NCBI RefSeq assembly: GCF_037940415.1
Contig: NZ_CP149798.1
Span: 3,344,501 to 3,408,500, forward strand
Origin: Streptomyces sp. f51
GTDB lineage: Bacteria; Actinomycetota; Actinomycetes; Streptomycetales; Streptomycetaceae
Length of the DNA: 64,000 nucleotides
Direction of reading: 5' to 3'
Made by a program: the position numbers and the translations under genes. This document shows, in pieces, positions 29,891 to 38,452 of the stretch. The number at the start of each line of letters is the position of its first letter. The stretch's first letter is position 1. The notes under the pieces are model-generated. The model searched no databases, was not told the origin of the DNA, and saw only the letters and a program-made list of their open reading frames with translations.

Positions 29891-30201
29891 CAGCCCACGG
29901 CCGGGGTCGCCCCACGGCCGGGACACGAACCCGGCCCCGAAGGATCCCCCGGCCCGCGACATCCCCCGGGCGGGGCCTCGCGGACCAGGAGACTCCCGCC
30001 AAGGCCAGCGGCACCCCGGGCTCGGGCCCCCGACCCGGGGCACCACCCCAGGCAGGGCCCTCGCAGACCAGAAGACTCCCGCCAAGGCCAGCGGCACTCC
30101 GGGCTCGGGTCCCCGGCCTGACCATGGACACTCCGGGCCGGGGACCTGCCGGGCCACAAAACCCCCACCCCGGCAGCCCCGCGGCCACAGCGCACCGCAC
30201 C
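29891..30201. repeat. Intergenic region with a ~56-bp direct repeat
   Basis: 311 bp without a gene. Positions 29976-30032 and 30059-30115 are imperfect direct repeats offset by 83 bp. Both carry CTCCCGCCAAGGCCAGCGGC and CCGGGCTCGGG. Long minus-strand open frames here look like repeat translation rather than a gene. Confidence 0.75.
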
Positions 30202-30687
30202 TCACGGATGCATCCGCGCCCCCTTCACCACCTTGTCCACCGCGTTCCGCGGTCCGTACACCGCCAGTCCCACCAGGTCCAGGTCTGCGGTGGGCACGGC
30301 CCGTACTGCCGCGCGGTTGTCGCGGTCGTTGCCCGTGGCGAAGAGGTCCGAGGTGAAGACCGCGCGGGGCAGCGCCCGGGACAGTGCCCGGCCGTGGGCG
30401 GCGGTCAGCGTCTCCTTCGACGCCTCGAGGACCAGCACCGGCTGCCGGAACATCGGCAGATAGGAGACCGTGTCGGCGTCCTCGTACGGCTCGCCGATCA
30501 CCTCGGGGACGACCGTTCCCAGGCCGCTGACGAGGAAGGCGGTCACATTGAGCCGCTGCCAGGGCTCCAGATCGTCCCGCAGGACGACGGTGATCTTGGT
30601 GTCGAAGCGGACGGGCGCGGCGGCCGGAAGGCTCTCGCCGCCCACCGCGCCGCCGCCGGAAGGGCTCGTCTCGTACTCGCTGCTCAT
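30202..30687 (-). CDS. DUF2000-family protein
   Basis: 161 residues. After a ~25-residue Gly/Ser leader the DUF2000 signature appears: FDTKITVVLRDDLEPWQRLN, AFLVSGLG, DTVSYLPMFRQPVLVLEA and FTSDLFATGNDRDNRAAV. The family has a PTH2-like fold and no assigned function. It is divergently transcribed from an AraC regulator across ~50 bp, which suggests that regulator controls it. Confidence 0.8.
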   Translation of the reverse strand: MSSEYETSPSGGGAVGGESLPAAAPVRFDTKITVVLRDDLEPWQRLNVTAFLVSGLGTVVPEVIGEPYEDADTVSYLPMFRQPVLVLEASKETLTAAHGRALSRALPRAVFTSDLFATGNDRDNRAAVRAVPTADLDLVGLAVYGPRNAVDKVVKGARMHP

Positions 30688-30736
30688 GTCATGAGACTGC
30701 CGACCGGCGCCCGCCGTCGTCTTGTACGTTCTTTGC

Positions 30737-31528
30737 GTGACCCCTCAGCGTGAGATGTCCGCGTGGCGCCCCGGCGTCCCGGGCATCGTCGAGGTCTTCC
30801 ACGCGCACTACACCGAGTACGCGTACCCCATGCACGTCCACGAGGCCTGGACCCTGCTGATCGTCGACGACGGCGCCGTCCGCTACGACCTCGACCGGCA
30901 TGAGCACGGCACCCCGCGCGACACGGTGACGCTCCTGCCGCCGCACATCCCGCACAACGGCGAGCCCGCCACGGAGCACGGTTTCCGCAAGCGGGTCCTC
31001 TACCTCGACGGCTCACGCCTCGCCGACGACCTCATCGGACCCGCGGTGGACGGACCCGATCTGGCGGATCCCGTACTGCGGGACCGGGTCGCCCGGCTGC
31101 ACACGGCGCTGACCCATCCGGGGGACGAGCTGGAGGCCGACAGCCGCCTGACGCTGATCGCGGACCGGCTGCGCGGACTGCTCGCCCCCGGCCCGGCCGT
31201 GGAGGCATCGCGCGCCGACCGGCCGCTCGCCCGCCGGCTGCGCGAACTCCTCGACGAACGGATCGTGGAAGGGATCGCCCTCGACGAGGCCGCGGGGCTC
31301 GTACACGCTCACCCCGCGCACCTGGTCCGGGCGTTCAGCGGCGCGTTCGGCATCGCCCCGCACCAGTACCTGATGTCCCGTCGGGTGGACTGTGCCCGCA
31401 GCCTGCTACTCGACGGACGGCCGCCGGGCGAGGTGGCGGCCCTGACCGGCTTCTACGACCAGTCCCATCTCACCCGTCATTTCCGCCGGTTGGTGGGGGT
31501 GCCGCCGGGACGGTACGGGCGCTCGTGA
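30737..31528 (+). CDS. AraC-family transcriptional regulator
   Basis: About 263 residues from GTG 30737; an ATG at 30755 is an alternative. The N-terminal cupin-like sensor domain has HYTEYAYPMHVHEAWTLLIVDD and HIPHNGEPATEHGFRKRVLYLD. The C-terminal double helix-turn-helix includes LDEAAGLVHAHPAHLVRAFSG and VAALTGFYDQSHLTRHFRRLVG. It probably regulates the divergent DUF2000 gene. The ligand is unknown. Confidence 0.85.
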   Translation: MTPQREMSAWRPGVPGIVEVFHAHYTEYAYPMHVHEAWTLLIVDDGAVRYDLDRHEHGTPRDTVTLLPPHIPHNGEPATEHGFRKRVLYLDGSRLADDLIGPAVDGPDLADPVLRDRVARLHTALTHPGDELEADSRLTLIADRLRGLLAPGPAVEASRADRPLARRLRELLDERIVEGIALDEAAGLVHAHPAHLVRAFSGAFGIAPHQYLMSRRVDCARSLLLDGRPPGEVAALTGFYDQSHLTRHFRRLVGVPPGRYGRS

Positions 31529-31566
31529 GTTCCTCGGCGTCGGTGCCGCGGGCGGGCGGCCCGGGA

Positions 31567-32058
31567 TCAGGCCGAGGGTCTCTGGGTGAGGTTCGCGAAC
31601 GCGTCCAGGTTGCGCGTGGACTCGCCACGGGACACCCGCCAGGCGTACTCCTTGCGGATCGCGGAGGCGAAACCTAGCTCCAGGAGCGTGTTGAAGGCGC
31701 CGTCGGCGGCTTCGAGGACGGACCCGAGAAGCCGGTCCACCTCCTCCGGGGTCACGGCGGCCAGCGGCAGCTTGCCCGCCAGATAGACGTCTCCGAGGGA
31801 GTCGACGGCGTAGGCGACCCCGTAGAGCTTGAGATTGCGCTCCAGGAGCCAGCGGTGCACCGCTTCGTGGTTCTCGTCCGGGTGGCGGATCACGAACGCG
31901 TTCAGCGACAGCGAGTGCTTGCCGACGATCAGCGAGACCGTCGTCGAGAGCTTGCGGGTGCCGGGCAGTTTCACGACGTACGAGCCCGCCCCGGGACACT
32001 CCCACTCCAGCTCGGCCTCGGTGAGGACCCGCTCGATGATCGACGCTGCGTCAGCCAT
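31567..32058 (-). CDS. YbjN-domain protein
   Basis: 163 residues from ATG 32058. YbjN-like features include WECPGAGSYVVKLPGTRKL, SLNAFVIRHPDENHEAVHRW, LYGVAYAVDSLGDVYLAGKL and LEAADGAFNTLLELGF. The fold resembles type III secretion chaperones. It lies just downstream of mshA, an arrangement common in actinobacteria, but its function is not established. Confidence 0.85.
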   Translation of the reverse strand: MADAASIIERVLTEAELEWECPGAGSYVVKLPGTRKLSTTVSLIVGKHSLSLNAFVIRHPDENHEAVHRWLLERNLKLYGVAYAVDSLGDVYLAGKLPLAAVTPEEVDRLLGSVLEAADGAFNTLLELGFASAIRKEYAWRVSRGESTRNLDAFANLTQRPSA

Positions 32059-32141
32059 GGCCCGAGCGTACGTGACCGGTGCCGGAGGCGACGCACCCTG
32101 TGGACAACCCGCCCGGCCGGCCCGAGGAACGGACCGCGGCG

Positions 32142-33479
32142 TCAGGCGTGGTGGGCCCGCAGCCTGCGTCGGTGGTCCTGTGCCGCCGCCGTGTACACGT
32201 CCGCCGTCGCCGCCGCGGCGGTGTCCCAGCCGAAGCGCTCCGCGTGCCGTGCCGCGGCGGCGCCCATGCGGGGAACGAGCGTGTCGTCGTCGGCGAAGGC
32301 ACGCAGCACGCGCGCGTAGTCGGCGGGACGGTGGCCCTTCACCAGGAAGCCGGTCTCCTCGTGGCGGACGGCCACGGGCAGACCGCCGACCTCGGCCGCG
32401 AGCACGGGTGTACCGGCCGCCTGCGCCTCGATGGCGACCAGCCCGAAGGACTCGCTGTACGAGGGCATGACCAGCACCGAAGCGGCCCGGAACCAGTCCG
32501 CGAGCTGATCCTGTCCGACGGGCGGCCGGAACCGCACGACGTCGGCGATGCCCAGCCGCGCGGCCAGTTTCTGGAGCCCCTCGGGCTTGGCGAGCCCGCT
32601 GCCGCTCGGACCGCCCACCACGGGGACGACGATCCGTCCGCGCAGCTCCGGCCGCTCGTCGAGCAGGACGGCGACCGCGCGCAGCAGCACGTCGGGGGCC
32701 TTGAGGGGCTGTATGCGGCCCGCGAAGAGGGGGATCAGGGCGTCCTGCGGGAGGCCGAGCCGGGCACGGGCGGCGGCACGGCCGTCGGCGGGACGGAAGC
32801 GGTCGAGGTTGACCCCGGGGTGGACGACGGCGACGCTCCCGGAGTCCGCCCCGTAGTGGCGTACGAGTTCGTCGGCCTCCTCCGCGGTGTTCGCGATGAG
32901 GCGGTCGGCGGCGCGCACGATCTGGGTCTCGCCGATGACACGGGCGGCGGGCTCGGGAGTGTCGCCGTCGGCCAGCGCCGCGTTCTTGACCTTGGCCATG
33001 GTGTGCATCGCGTGCACCAGGGGGGCGCCCCAGCGTTCGGCGGCCAGCCAGCCGACGTGGCCGGAGAGCCAGTAGTGCGAGTGCACGAGGTCGTAGTAGC
33101 CGGGACGGTGACCGGCCCAGGCCTGCATCACGCCGTGGGTGAAGGCGCACAGCTGCGCGGGGAGGTCTTCCTTGGCGAGGCCCTCGTACGGGCCCGCGTC
33201 GACATGCCGGACGAGGACGCCCGGTGCCAGTTCGACGACCGGCGGGAGCGCCCCGGTCGTGGCCCGCGTGAAGATCTCGACCTCGATGTTGATCGCGGCG
33301 AGCCGCTGGGCGAGTTCGACGATGTACACGTTCATGCCGCCCGCGTCGCCCGTGCCGGGCTGGTGCAGGGGCGAGGTGTGCACGGAGAGCATGGCGACTC
33401 GGCGGGGCCTGCGGTGCAGCCTGAGCCGTGACGGTGCCGCCGGGGCGCGGCGCCCGAGCCTGCTCACGTACTGGCTCAC
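32142..33479 (-). CDS. mshA: D-inositol-3-phosphate glycosyltransferase MshA
   Basis: 445 residues, GT4 family. The N-terminal domain opens with [28 protein letters not shown], the MshA signature that binds inositol phosphate. [18 protein letters not shown] and [13 protein letters not shown] follow. The C-terminal UDP-GlcNAc site includes [20 protein letters not shown]. MshA transfers GlcNAc to inositol-3-phosphate, the first step of mycothiol synthesis. The 485-bp upstream region holds two repeat arrays. Confidence 0.95.
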   Translation of the reverse strand: MSQYVSRLGRRAPAAPSRLRLHRRPRRVAMLSVHTSPLHQPGTGDAGGMNVYIVELAQRLAAINIEVEIFTRATTGALPPVVELAPGVLVRHVDAGPYEGLAKEDLPAQLCAFTHGVMQAWAGHRPGYYDLVHSHYWLSGHVGWLAAERWGAPLVHAMHTMAKVKNAALADGDTPEPAARVIGETQIVRAADRLIANTAEEADELVRHYGADSGSVAVVHPGVNLDRFRPADGRAAARARLGLPQDALIPLFAGRIQPLKAPDVLLRAVAVLLDERPELRGRIVVPVVGGPSGSGLAKPEGLQKLAARLGIADVVRFRPPVGQDQLADWFRAASVLVMPSYSESFGLVAIEAQAAGTPVLAAEVGGLPVAVRHEETGFLVKGHRPADYARVLRAFADDDTLVPRMGAAAARHAERFGWDTAAAATADVYTAAAQDHRRRLRAHHA

Positions 33480-33635
33480 GTGGCCATCCTCCTTGCTGCG
33501 GGCATGCCGGTCGGAGGACGTGTCACGCCCTCCAGGAGGTGGAACGCCGGACGTGTCCGCTCCATTTCCCCTTTACCGAATCATTGCCCGAAGTCGCTCA
33601 ACCGTTCGATCGCGGAGCGCGTCTGCTTCCCTGCG

Positions 33636-33700
33636 CACGATCCGGCGGCACGATCCGGCGGCACGATCCGGCGGCACGATCCGGCGGCACGATCCGGCCG
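33636..33700. repeat. 13-bp tandem repeats upstream of mshA
   Basis: Five head-to-tail copies of CACGATCCGGCGG start at 33636, 33649, 33662, 33675 and 33688 (the last ends CCG). They are followed by a 16-bp direct repeat CCGCGCCCCGGCCGGC at ~33698 and ~33727. The array lies ~160 bp upstream of the mshA start. Confidence 0.9.
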
Positions 33701-33756
33701 CGCCCCGGCCGGCTGCGCATTCCGACCGCGCCCCGGCCGGCAGCGGCGGACGTCCG

Positions 33757-33923
33757 CCGTCCACTGGCGTGGCGAGGGCGGGCACACCTTGCCCACAACC
33801 GGCGGTGACGCTCGGCACTCACTGTCCACACCCGGTGGCGACGGCGGGCGCATTGTCCACGGCCGGCGGCGGCCGACGCCGGTTGTCCACAGGCGCCGCG
33901 AGAGCGGGCGTCCGCTGTCCACA
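33757..33923 (+). repeat. Six ~32-bp repeats with DnaA-box-like cores
   Basis: CCGTCCACT, TTGCCCACA, CTGTCCACA, TTGTCCACG, TTGTCCACA and CTGTCCACA start at 33757, 33789, 33822, 33853, 33883 and 33915. All face the same way with 30-33 bp spacing. One is a perfect match to the Streptomyces DnaA box TTGTCCACA. The flanks are degenerate GC-rich repeats (CGGGCGT/CGGGCGC before the core). Confidence 0.75.
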
Positions 33924-33964
33924 GGCTCACACGGCCCCCGCCGTGGCCGCCTACTCTCGTACGC

Positions 33965-34780
33965 ATGACAACCCGCGCAGCGTCCCGCCGCCCCGTGGGC
34001 ACGGTGACGCGCGGGACGACGAACCCCAACCGCCTGCGCCGCATGGACCGCTGGATCGCGGCCACGCACGGCGCCGAACTCCGCAGGGCAGCAGAGCCCG
34101 TGGCGGTCGACCTCGGCTACGGCGCCGCGCCGTGGACGGCGGTCGAACTGCTGGCCCGGCTGCGCACCGCCGCCCCCCGCACCCACGTCTTCGGCATCGA
34201 GATCGAACCCGCGCGGGTCGCCGCCGCCCGCCCGTACGAACGCGAGGGCCTCGCCTTCCGGCACGGCGGCTTCGAGGTCCCGGTGCCGGGCCGGCCGCAG
34301 CTGATCCGGGCGGCGAACGTCTTGCGCCAGTACGACGAGGAGCAGGTCGCCGAGGTCTGGCGGCGGCTCTGCGCACGGCTCGCGCCGGCGGGCCCGGGTT
34401 CCCGGGGCGGGCTGCTCGTGGAGGGCACCTGCGACGAGATCGGCCGTCGGCACGTCTGGGTCGCCCTCGGCCCGGAAGGCCCGCGCACGGTCACGTTCGC
34501 CACCCGGCTCGGCTCCCTCGACCGCCCGTCCGACCTGGCCGAGCGGCTGCCGAAGGCCCTCATCCACCGCAATGTGCCGGGCGAGCCCGTGCACTCCTTC
34601 CTGCGCGACTTCGACCGCGCCTGGGCGGCCGCCGCGCCGTACGCCGCCTACGGCGCGAGACAGCGCTGGATACGCACGGTCCGCGACCTGACGGCCGACT
34701 GGCCGGTCGTGGACGGGATCGCCCGCTGGCGCCAGGGCGAAGTGACGGTGCGCTGGGAGGCGTTGGCGCCCCGCGGCTGA
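33965..34780 (+). CDS. Class I SAM-dependent methyltransferase
   Basis: 271 residues. Motif I is AVDLGYGAAPWTAVELLARL, with the acidic residue of the second strand in VFGIEIEPARVAAA. The middle strand LIRAANVLRQYDEEQVAEVWRRL replaces the usual post-I motif. The C-terminal half is variable and ends with EVTVRWEALAPRG. The target molecule is unknown. It is divergent from mshA, so its promoter lies within or next to the repeat arrays. Confidence 0.75.
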   Translation: MTTRAASRRPVGTVTRGTTNPNRLRRMDRWIAATHGAELRRAAEPVAVDLGYGAAPWTAVELLARLRTAAPRTHVFGIEIEPARVAAARPYEREGLAFRHGGFEVPVPGRPQLIRAANVLRQYDEEQVAEVWRRLCARLAPAGPGSRGGLLVEGTCDEIGRRHVWVALGPEGPRTVTFATRLGSLDRPSDLAERLPKALIHRNVPGEPVHSFLRDFDRAWAAAAPYAAYGARQRWIRTVRDLTADWPVVDGIARWRQGEVTVRWEALAPRG

Positions 34781-35048
34781 CGGGGTGCACGGCTTCGGCG
34801 GGTCGCGTCGGCGTCCGGGAGACGGCGAGTGCGTGACCGGCGGGGAACGATCTCGGTGAGTCGCACGTCACACAGGCCGGGGGATGAGATCGTCATGCCG
34901 AAGCGGGCCCCGGGGAAGGGAGTTCCTGCCTGCCTCGCATGCGAGGGGACGGGAGTTCTTGCCCGGCTCTGTCGCATTGCGCGCCGACATGGCACGATCC
35001 CCCAGGCGTCCATAAGTTACTGACGGTAAATCAGGTGGGGGGCGGAAC

Positions 35049-36140
35049 ATGGGATCCGGCAAGCGGTGCCTGACCACGGCTGCCATGGCGCTGGCCTGCG
35101 CGTGTGCCTGCGTGGTGCTGGCGTCATCGGGGACGGCCTACGCGACCCCGGAACCGAAGCCGGCGCCGACCAGAACCCCGGCGGCGATCCCGACTCCCGT
35201 GAGCACCAAGGACCTTGAAGCGGTCCGCAAGAAGCTCGACAAGCTCTACCACGACGCCGCGGTCGCCACGGACGCGTACAACGCGGCCGAGGAGAAGGCG
35301 CAGAAGCAGTCCGCCGAGATCGTCGGACTGGCCCAGCAGATCGTCAAGGGCCAGGCGAAGCTCGACGCGCTGAAGGACCGCGCGGGCGCCGCGGCCCGGG
35401 CGCAGTACCGCGGCGGCGGGCTGCCGCCCGAGGCCCGGCTGTGGCTGAGCGACGACCCGCAGGAGTTCCTGGACGGAGCGGGAGTGGTGCGCCAGGGCGA
35501 GCACGCCACCAAGGGCCTGCTGGACGAGATGGCGCGCACCCAGCAGGACTTGCGGCAGTACGCGAAGGACGCCTCCGCCCAGTGGCGCAAGCTGGAGGCC
35601 GACCGCGAGGCCAGGGCCGAGGCCAAGAAGAAGATCAAGCAGCGGATCTCCGACGCCGAGAAGCTCGAATCCCGGCTGGAGAAGAAGGAGAAGGAGCGGC
35701 TCGCCAAGCTGGAGGAGGAGGCCGCGTACCAGGCGCAGTCGGTCTGGCTCAGCTCAGGCGTCCTCGCGGACATCAAGAGCGACGCGTCCGAGCAGGGCAA
35801 GAAGGCCGTGAAGTACGCGACCGACCAGATCGGCAAGCCGTACGAATGGGGGGCCGAGGGCCCGAAGACGTACGACTGCTCGGGACTCACCTCTCAGGCC
35901 TGGGCGGCCGCCGGGCACCCGATCCCCCGCACCTCGCAGGAGCAGTGGAAGCAGCTCAAGCACGTCGACATCAAGGACATGCGCCCCGGCGACCTGATCA
36001 TCTACTTCGACGACGCCAGCCATGTCGGGATGTACATAGGGGACGGCGCGATCGTGCACGCCCCGCGGCCGGGCCGCACGGTGACGATCACGGGGGCGGG
36101 GTCCATGCGGATCCTGGGCGTCGTACGGCCGGACGCGTAG
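35049..36140 (+). CDS. Secreted NlpC/P60 peptidoglycan hydrolase
   Basis: 363 residues with a signal peptide (ending around SSGTAYATP). Residues ~55-235 form a long coiled coil (VRKKLDKLYHDAAVATDAYN, EARAEAKKKIKQRISDAEKL). The C-terminal NlpC/P60 domain has catalytic Cys in TYDCSGLTSQAWAAAG, His in DDASHVGMYIGDGAIVHAP and a third polar residue nearby. It resembles RipA/Cwl-type D,L-endopeptidases that cleave stem peptides in the wall. The 268-bp leader contains the inverted pair ACGATCTC / GAGATCGT (34847, 34886). No riboswitch could be identified. Confidence 0.9.
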   Translation: MGSGKRCLTTAAMALACACACVVLASSGTAYATPEPKPAPTRTPAAIPTPVSTKDLEAVRKKLDKLYHDAAVATDAYNAAEEKAQKQSAEIVGLAQQIVKGQAKLDALKDRAGAAARAQYRGGGLPPEARLWLSDDPQEFLDGAGVVRQGEHATKGLLDEMARTQQDLRQYAKDASAQWRKLEADREARAEAKKKIKQRISDAEKLESRLEKKEKERLAKLEEEAAYQAQSVWLSSGVLADIKSDASEQGKKAVKYATDQIGKPYEWGAEGPKTYDCSGLTSQAWAAAGHPIPRTSQEQWKQLKHVDIKDMRPGDLIIYFDDASHVGMYIGDGAIVHAPRPGRTVTITGAGSMRILGVVRPDA

Positions 36141-36522
36141 GCCACTGCGCCGGCAGGCGGGCACCGACACCACGCCGGGCACAGGCACCGCGCCGGGCGG
36201 CGGGCGCAGGCGCAGGCACACCGGCCGGCCCGGGCCGTGAACGGCGTGCGCCCTCAAGGACTGCGGCGCGCGTGACCCACCGCACGTGACCCACCGCACG
36301 GTTGCCCCGGCTCCCCGCCCCGGGGGAAGTGACCTTCGTCATCCCCGGGGCAAACGCGTCCTGTCCAAGTGCGTTACGGGATGCGGCATATGACGGTGGC
36401 CCTTTGCCCGGTGCCGCGCCGTACGCCATTCCGTTGCGGCACCGGCGGGCGCTATGGTCCCCGTCGGTGGGTCGAGGTCCTTCGCCCACCACGCCCTCGG
36501 GGGGAGGGAAGGAACCCAGACG
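36141..36522. other. Intergenic region before the phosphatase gene
   Basis: About 380 bp without a gene. It contains a 14-bp direct repeat CGTGACCCACCGCA twice in tandem at 36271-36298 and GC-rich CGCCGGGC repeats near 36170-36210. The promoter of the phosphatase gene must lie in the right half; I could not assign -35/-10 boxes. Confidence 0.5.
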
Positions 36523-37869
36523 ATGCCCGTACCCGTACCGCGGCAGAGAGCGATCCCGGCCGTGGAAAGTGGTCAGGCTCAAGCCGTGTTCTCACCCGGC
36601 GGCCCATCCGGAGACACCACCGGCGGCCCCGCCGGGACCGCACCGGAAGCCCGCACCACACCGGAAGACCGCACCACGACCACGATCACCGCCACCACCC
36701 ATCTGACCCTCCTGGTCATCGAGGACGACCCGGCGGGTTCGCTCGGCGTGCCCGAGATGCTCGACGCGGCCGGCAAGCCGGTCCGGGTCCGCACCGCCCG
36801 CAACCTCACCGAGGCCGAGCGGCTGCTCACCGACGACGTCCACTGCATCCTGCTCGACCTCGCGCTGCCCGCGCCGGGCCGGGCGGCCGACAGCGAGGAC
36901 GAGCTGGCGACGCTCAAGCACGTCCTGCGGCTCGCGCCCGGCCACGCCGTCCTCGCGCTCACCGCCTCGGGCGACGCCGAGCGCGGCACGGAGGCGGTGC
37001 GTGTCGGCGCCCAGGACTACCTCTTCCGCGACGAGCTGGACAGTCGGCTGCTGAGCCGGGCGATCCGGTACGCGGTGGAGCGGAAACGTTCCGACAAGGC
37101 CGAGCGGCGACTCACCGAGTCCAAGCTCCGCGCCCAGGAGAACGCCCGTCTGGAGCGCGGCCTGCTGCCGACCCCGCTGCTGGACGGCTCCCTCCTGCGC
37201 TTCGCCGCCCGCTACCGGCCCGGCCGCTCGCGCGCCCTGCTCGGCGGCGACTTCTACGACACCGTCCGCACGGCCGACGGCACGGTGCACGCGATGATCG
37301 GCGACGTCTGCGGGCACGGGCCCGACGAGGCCGCGCTCGGTGTGGAGCTGCGGATCGCCTGGCGCGCGCTGACGTTCGCGGGCCTGTGCGGCGACGAACT
37401 GCTCTCCACGCTCCAGCAGGTCCTGGAGCACGAGCGCGAGAACGACGAGATCTTCGCGACGCTGTGCACCGTGGACATCGCGCCGGACGGGCGCCGCGCC
37501 GGGCTCTGCCTGGCCGGTCACCCCTCGCCGCTGATCGCGCGCCCGGGCCGGCCCGCCGAGCTGCTGCCGTACGACAACAACGGCCCGGCGCTCGGACTGC
37601 TCCCCAACGCCCGGTGGCCGCGCATGCAGGTGGAACTGGGTGCCGCGTGGAGCCTGATGCTCTACACCGACGGTCTGATCGAGGGCCACACCGGCGTGGG
37701 CAAGGAACGCCTGGGGCTGGACGGCATGGTGGAGATGGTCCGGCGCCAGCTCGCCCAGGGACTCCAGGGCGAGGATCTGCTGCGCGCCGCGGTGAACGAG
37801 GCCCGCGAACTCAACGGCGGGGAGCTGGCGGACGACGTGGCCGTGCTGCTCCTGGACCGGATGCGCTAG
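36523..37869 (+). CDS. Response-regulator/SpoIIE-type PP2C phosphatase
   Basis: 448 residues from ATG 36523 (GGAAGGAA upstream). After a ~65-residue Thr/Pro-rich leader comes a receiver domain: LLVIEDDPAG, phospho-acceptor Asp in CILLDLALPAPG, LALTASGD. The usual Lys is Arg (DYLFRDELD), so phosphorylation chemistry may be altered. A short helical linker (SDKAERRLTESKLRAQENAR) joins a PP2C-type SpoIIE domain with metal-binding LLGGDFYDTV, AMIGDVCGHGPDEA and MLYTDGLIEG. Such proteins act in partner-switching control of alternative sigma factors. No kinase or anti-sigma antagonist gene is adjacent. Confidence 0.88.
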   Translation: MPVPVPRQRAIPAVESGQAQAVFSPGGPSGDTTGGPAGTAPEARTTPEDRTTTTITATTHLTLLVIEDDPAGSLGVPEMLDAAGKPVRVRTARNLTEAERLLTDDVHCILLDLALPAPGRAADSEDELATLKHVLRLAPGHAVLALTASGDAERGTEAVRVGAQDYLFRDELDSRLLSRAIRYAVERKRSDKAERRLTESKLRAQENARLERGLLPTPLLDGSLLRFAARYRPGRSRALLGGDFYDTVRTADGTVHAMIGDVCGHGPDEAALGVELRIAWRALTFAGLCGDELLSTLQQVLEHERENDEIFATLCTVDIAPDGRRAGLCLAGHPSPLIARPGRPAELLPYDNNGPALGLLPNARWPRMQVELGAAWSLMLYTDGLIEGHTGVGKERLGLDGMVEMVRRQLAQGLQGEDLLRAAVNEARELNGGELADDVAVLLLDRMR

Positions 37870-37954
37870 CGGGTCCGGTCACCCCGGAGTTCCGGGCCGC
37901 GGGCATGGTCGCCGGTGATGTGGGGCGGCGCCGCGAGCGAGGGGGACGGCGTCG

Positions 37955-38028
37955 CGGAGAGTCACCGACCGCCGTTGTACGGGCCGTACGGCGGAGAGTC
38001 ACCGACCGCCGTTGTACGGGCCGTACGG
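37955..38028 (-). repeat. Perfect 37-bp tandem duplication at a gene 3' end
   Basis: 37955-37991 and 37992-38028 are identical. The right-hand copy contains the stop codon (37999-38001) and last codons of the DUF2516-like gene; the other copy lies just beyond it. Confidence 0.95.
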
Positions 38029-38346
38029 GCCGTCGCTGCTGCTGCCGCCCCTGCGGCCCCGACCGCCGCCGGAGACCTGGCGCAGCGCGGGACGGACGTC
38101 GACGAAGAAGACGATCGTGGCGACCAGGCCCGCCAGCTGGAGGAAGAGCATCGGCACCAGCAGGTTCACCGCCACGGTGATGCCGAGGATGATCAGCCAG
38201 AACACCTTGTTCTGCTTGTCGGCGGCGCGGTAGGCGTCCTCGCGGGCGATCGCGGCCAGCACCAGGGCCACCACGGCGAGCACGAGCATGGCCGTGAAGA
38301 TCAGCCACATCAGACCGCCGAATGCCGTCATCAGCACAATGTCCAC
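37999..38346 (-). CDS. DUF2516-like membrane protein
   Basis: 115 residues from GTG 38346. Three hydrophobic helices (FGGLMWLIFTAMLVLAVVALV, VFWLIILGITVAVNLLVPML, LQLAGLVATIVFFVDVRPAL) match the DUF2516 pattern, followed by a Gly/Arg-rich tail ending GPYGPYNGGR. It is a small actinobacterial integral membrane protein of unknown function, downstream of an HBHA-like gene and HTH gene on the same strand. Confidence 0.75.
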   Translation of the reverse strand: MDIVLMTAFGGLMWLIFTAMLVLAVVALVLAAIAREDAYRAADKQNKVFWLIILGITVAVNLLVPMLFLQLAGLVATIVFFVDVRPALRQVSGGGRGRRGGSSSDGPYGPYNGGR

Positions 38347-38452
38347 CGCCCGTTCGAGTCGTCCCTACGGCCACCGTACCCGGAGAACGGGCCGGGAACT
38401 CCGAGAGTGCCCGGCCCGTCCGCGCACGGCGGAATACTGTCTCCGCGCCCGC

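Noticed and set aside
28529..30205. 558-codon minus-strand frame over the MFS gene and repeat region
   Set aside because: It is antisense to a clear transporter and its repeats come from the intergenic direct repeat.
33636..33923. CRISPR-like array
   Set aside because: Units are contiguous without unique spacers and no cas genes are near.
33757..33923. A second replication origin
   Set aside because: Only six mostly imperfect boxes in one orientation, no AT-rich unwinding region and no replication genes nearby.
34781..35048. c-di-AMP (ydaO-type) riboswitch before the NlpC/P60 gene
   Set aside because: Such switches precede wall-hydrolase genes in Streptomyces, but I could not match the conserved core; only one 8-bp inverted pair is visible.
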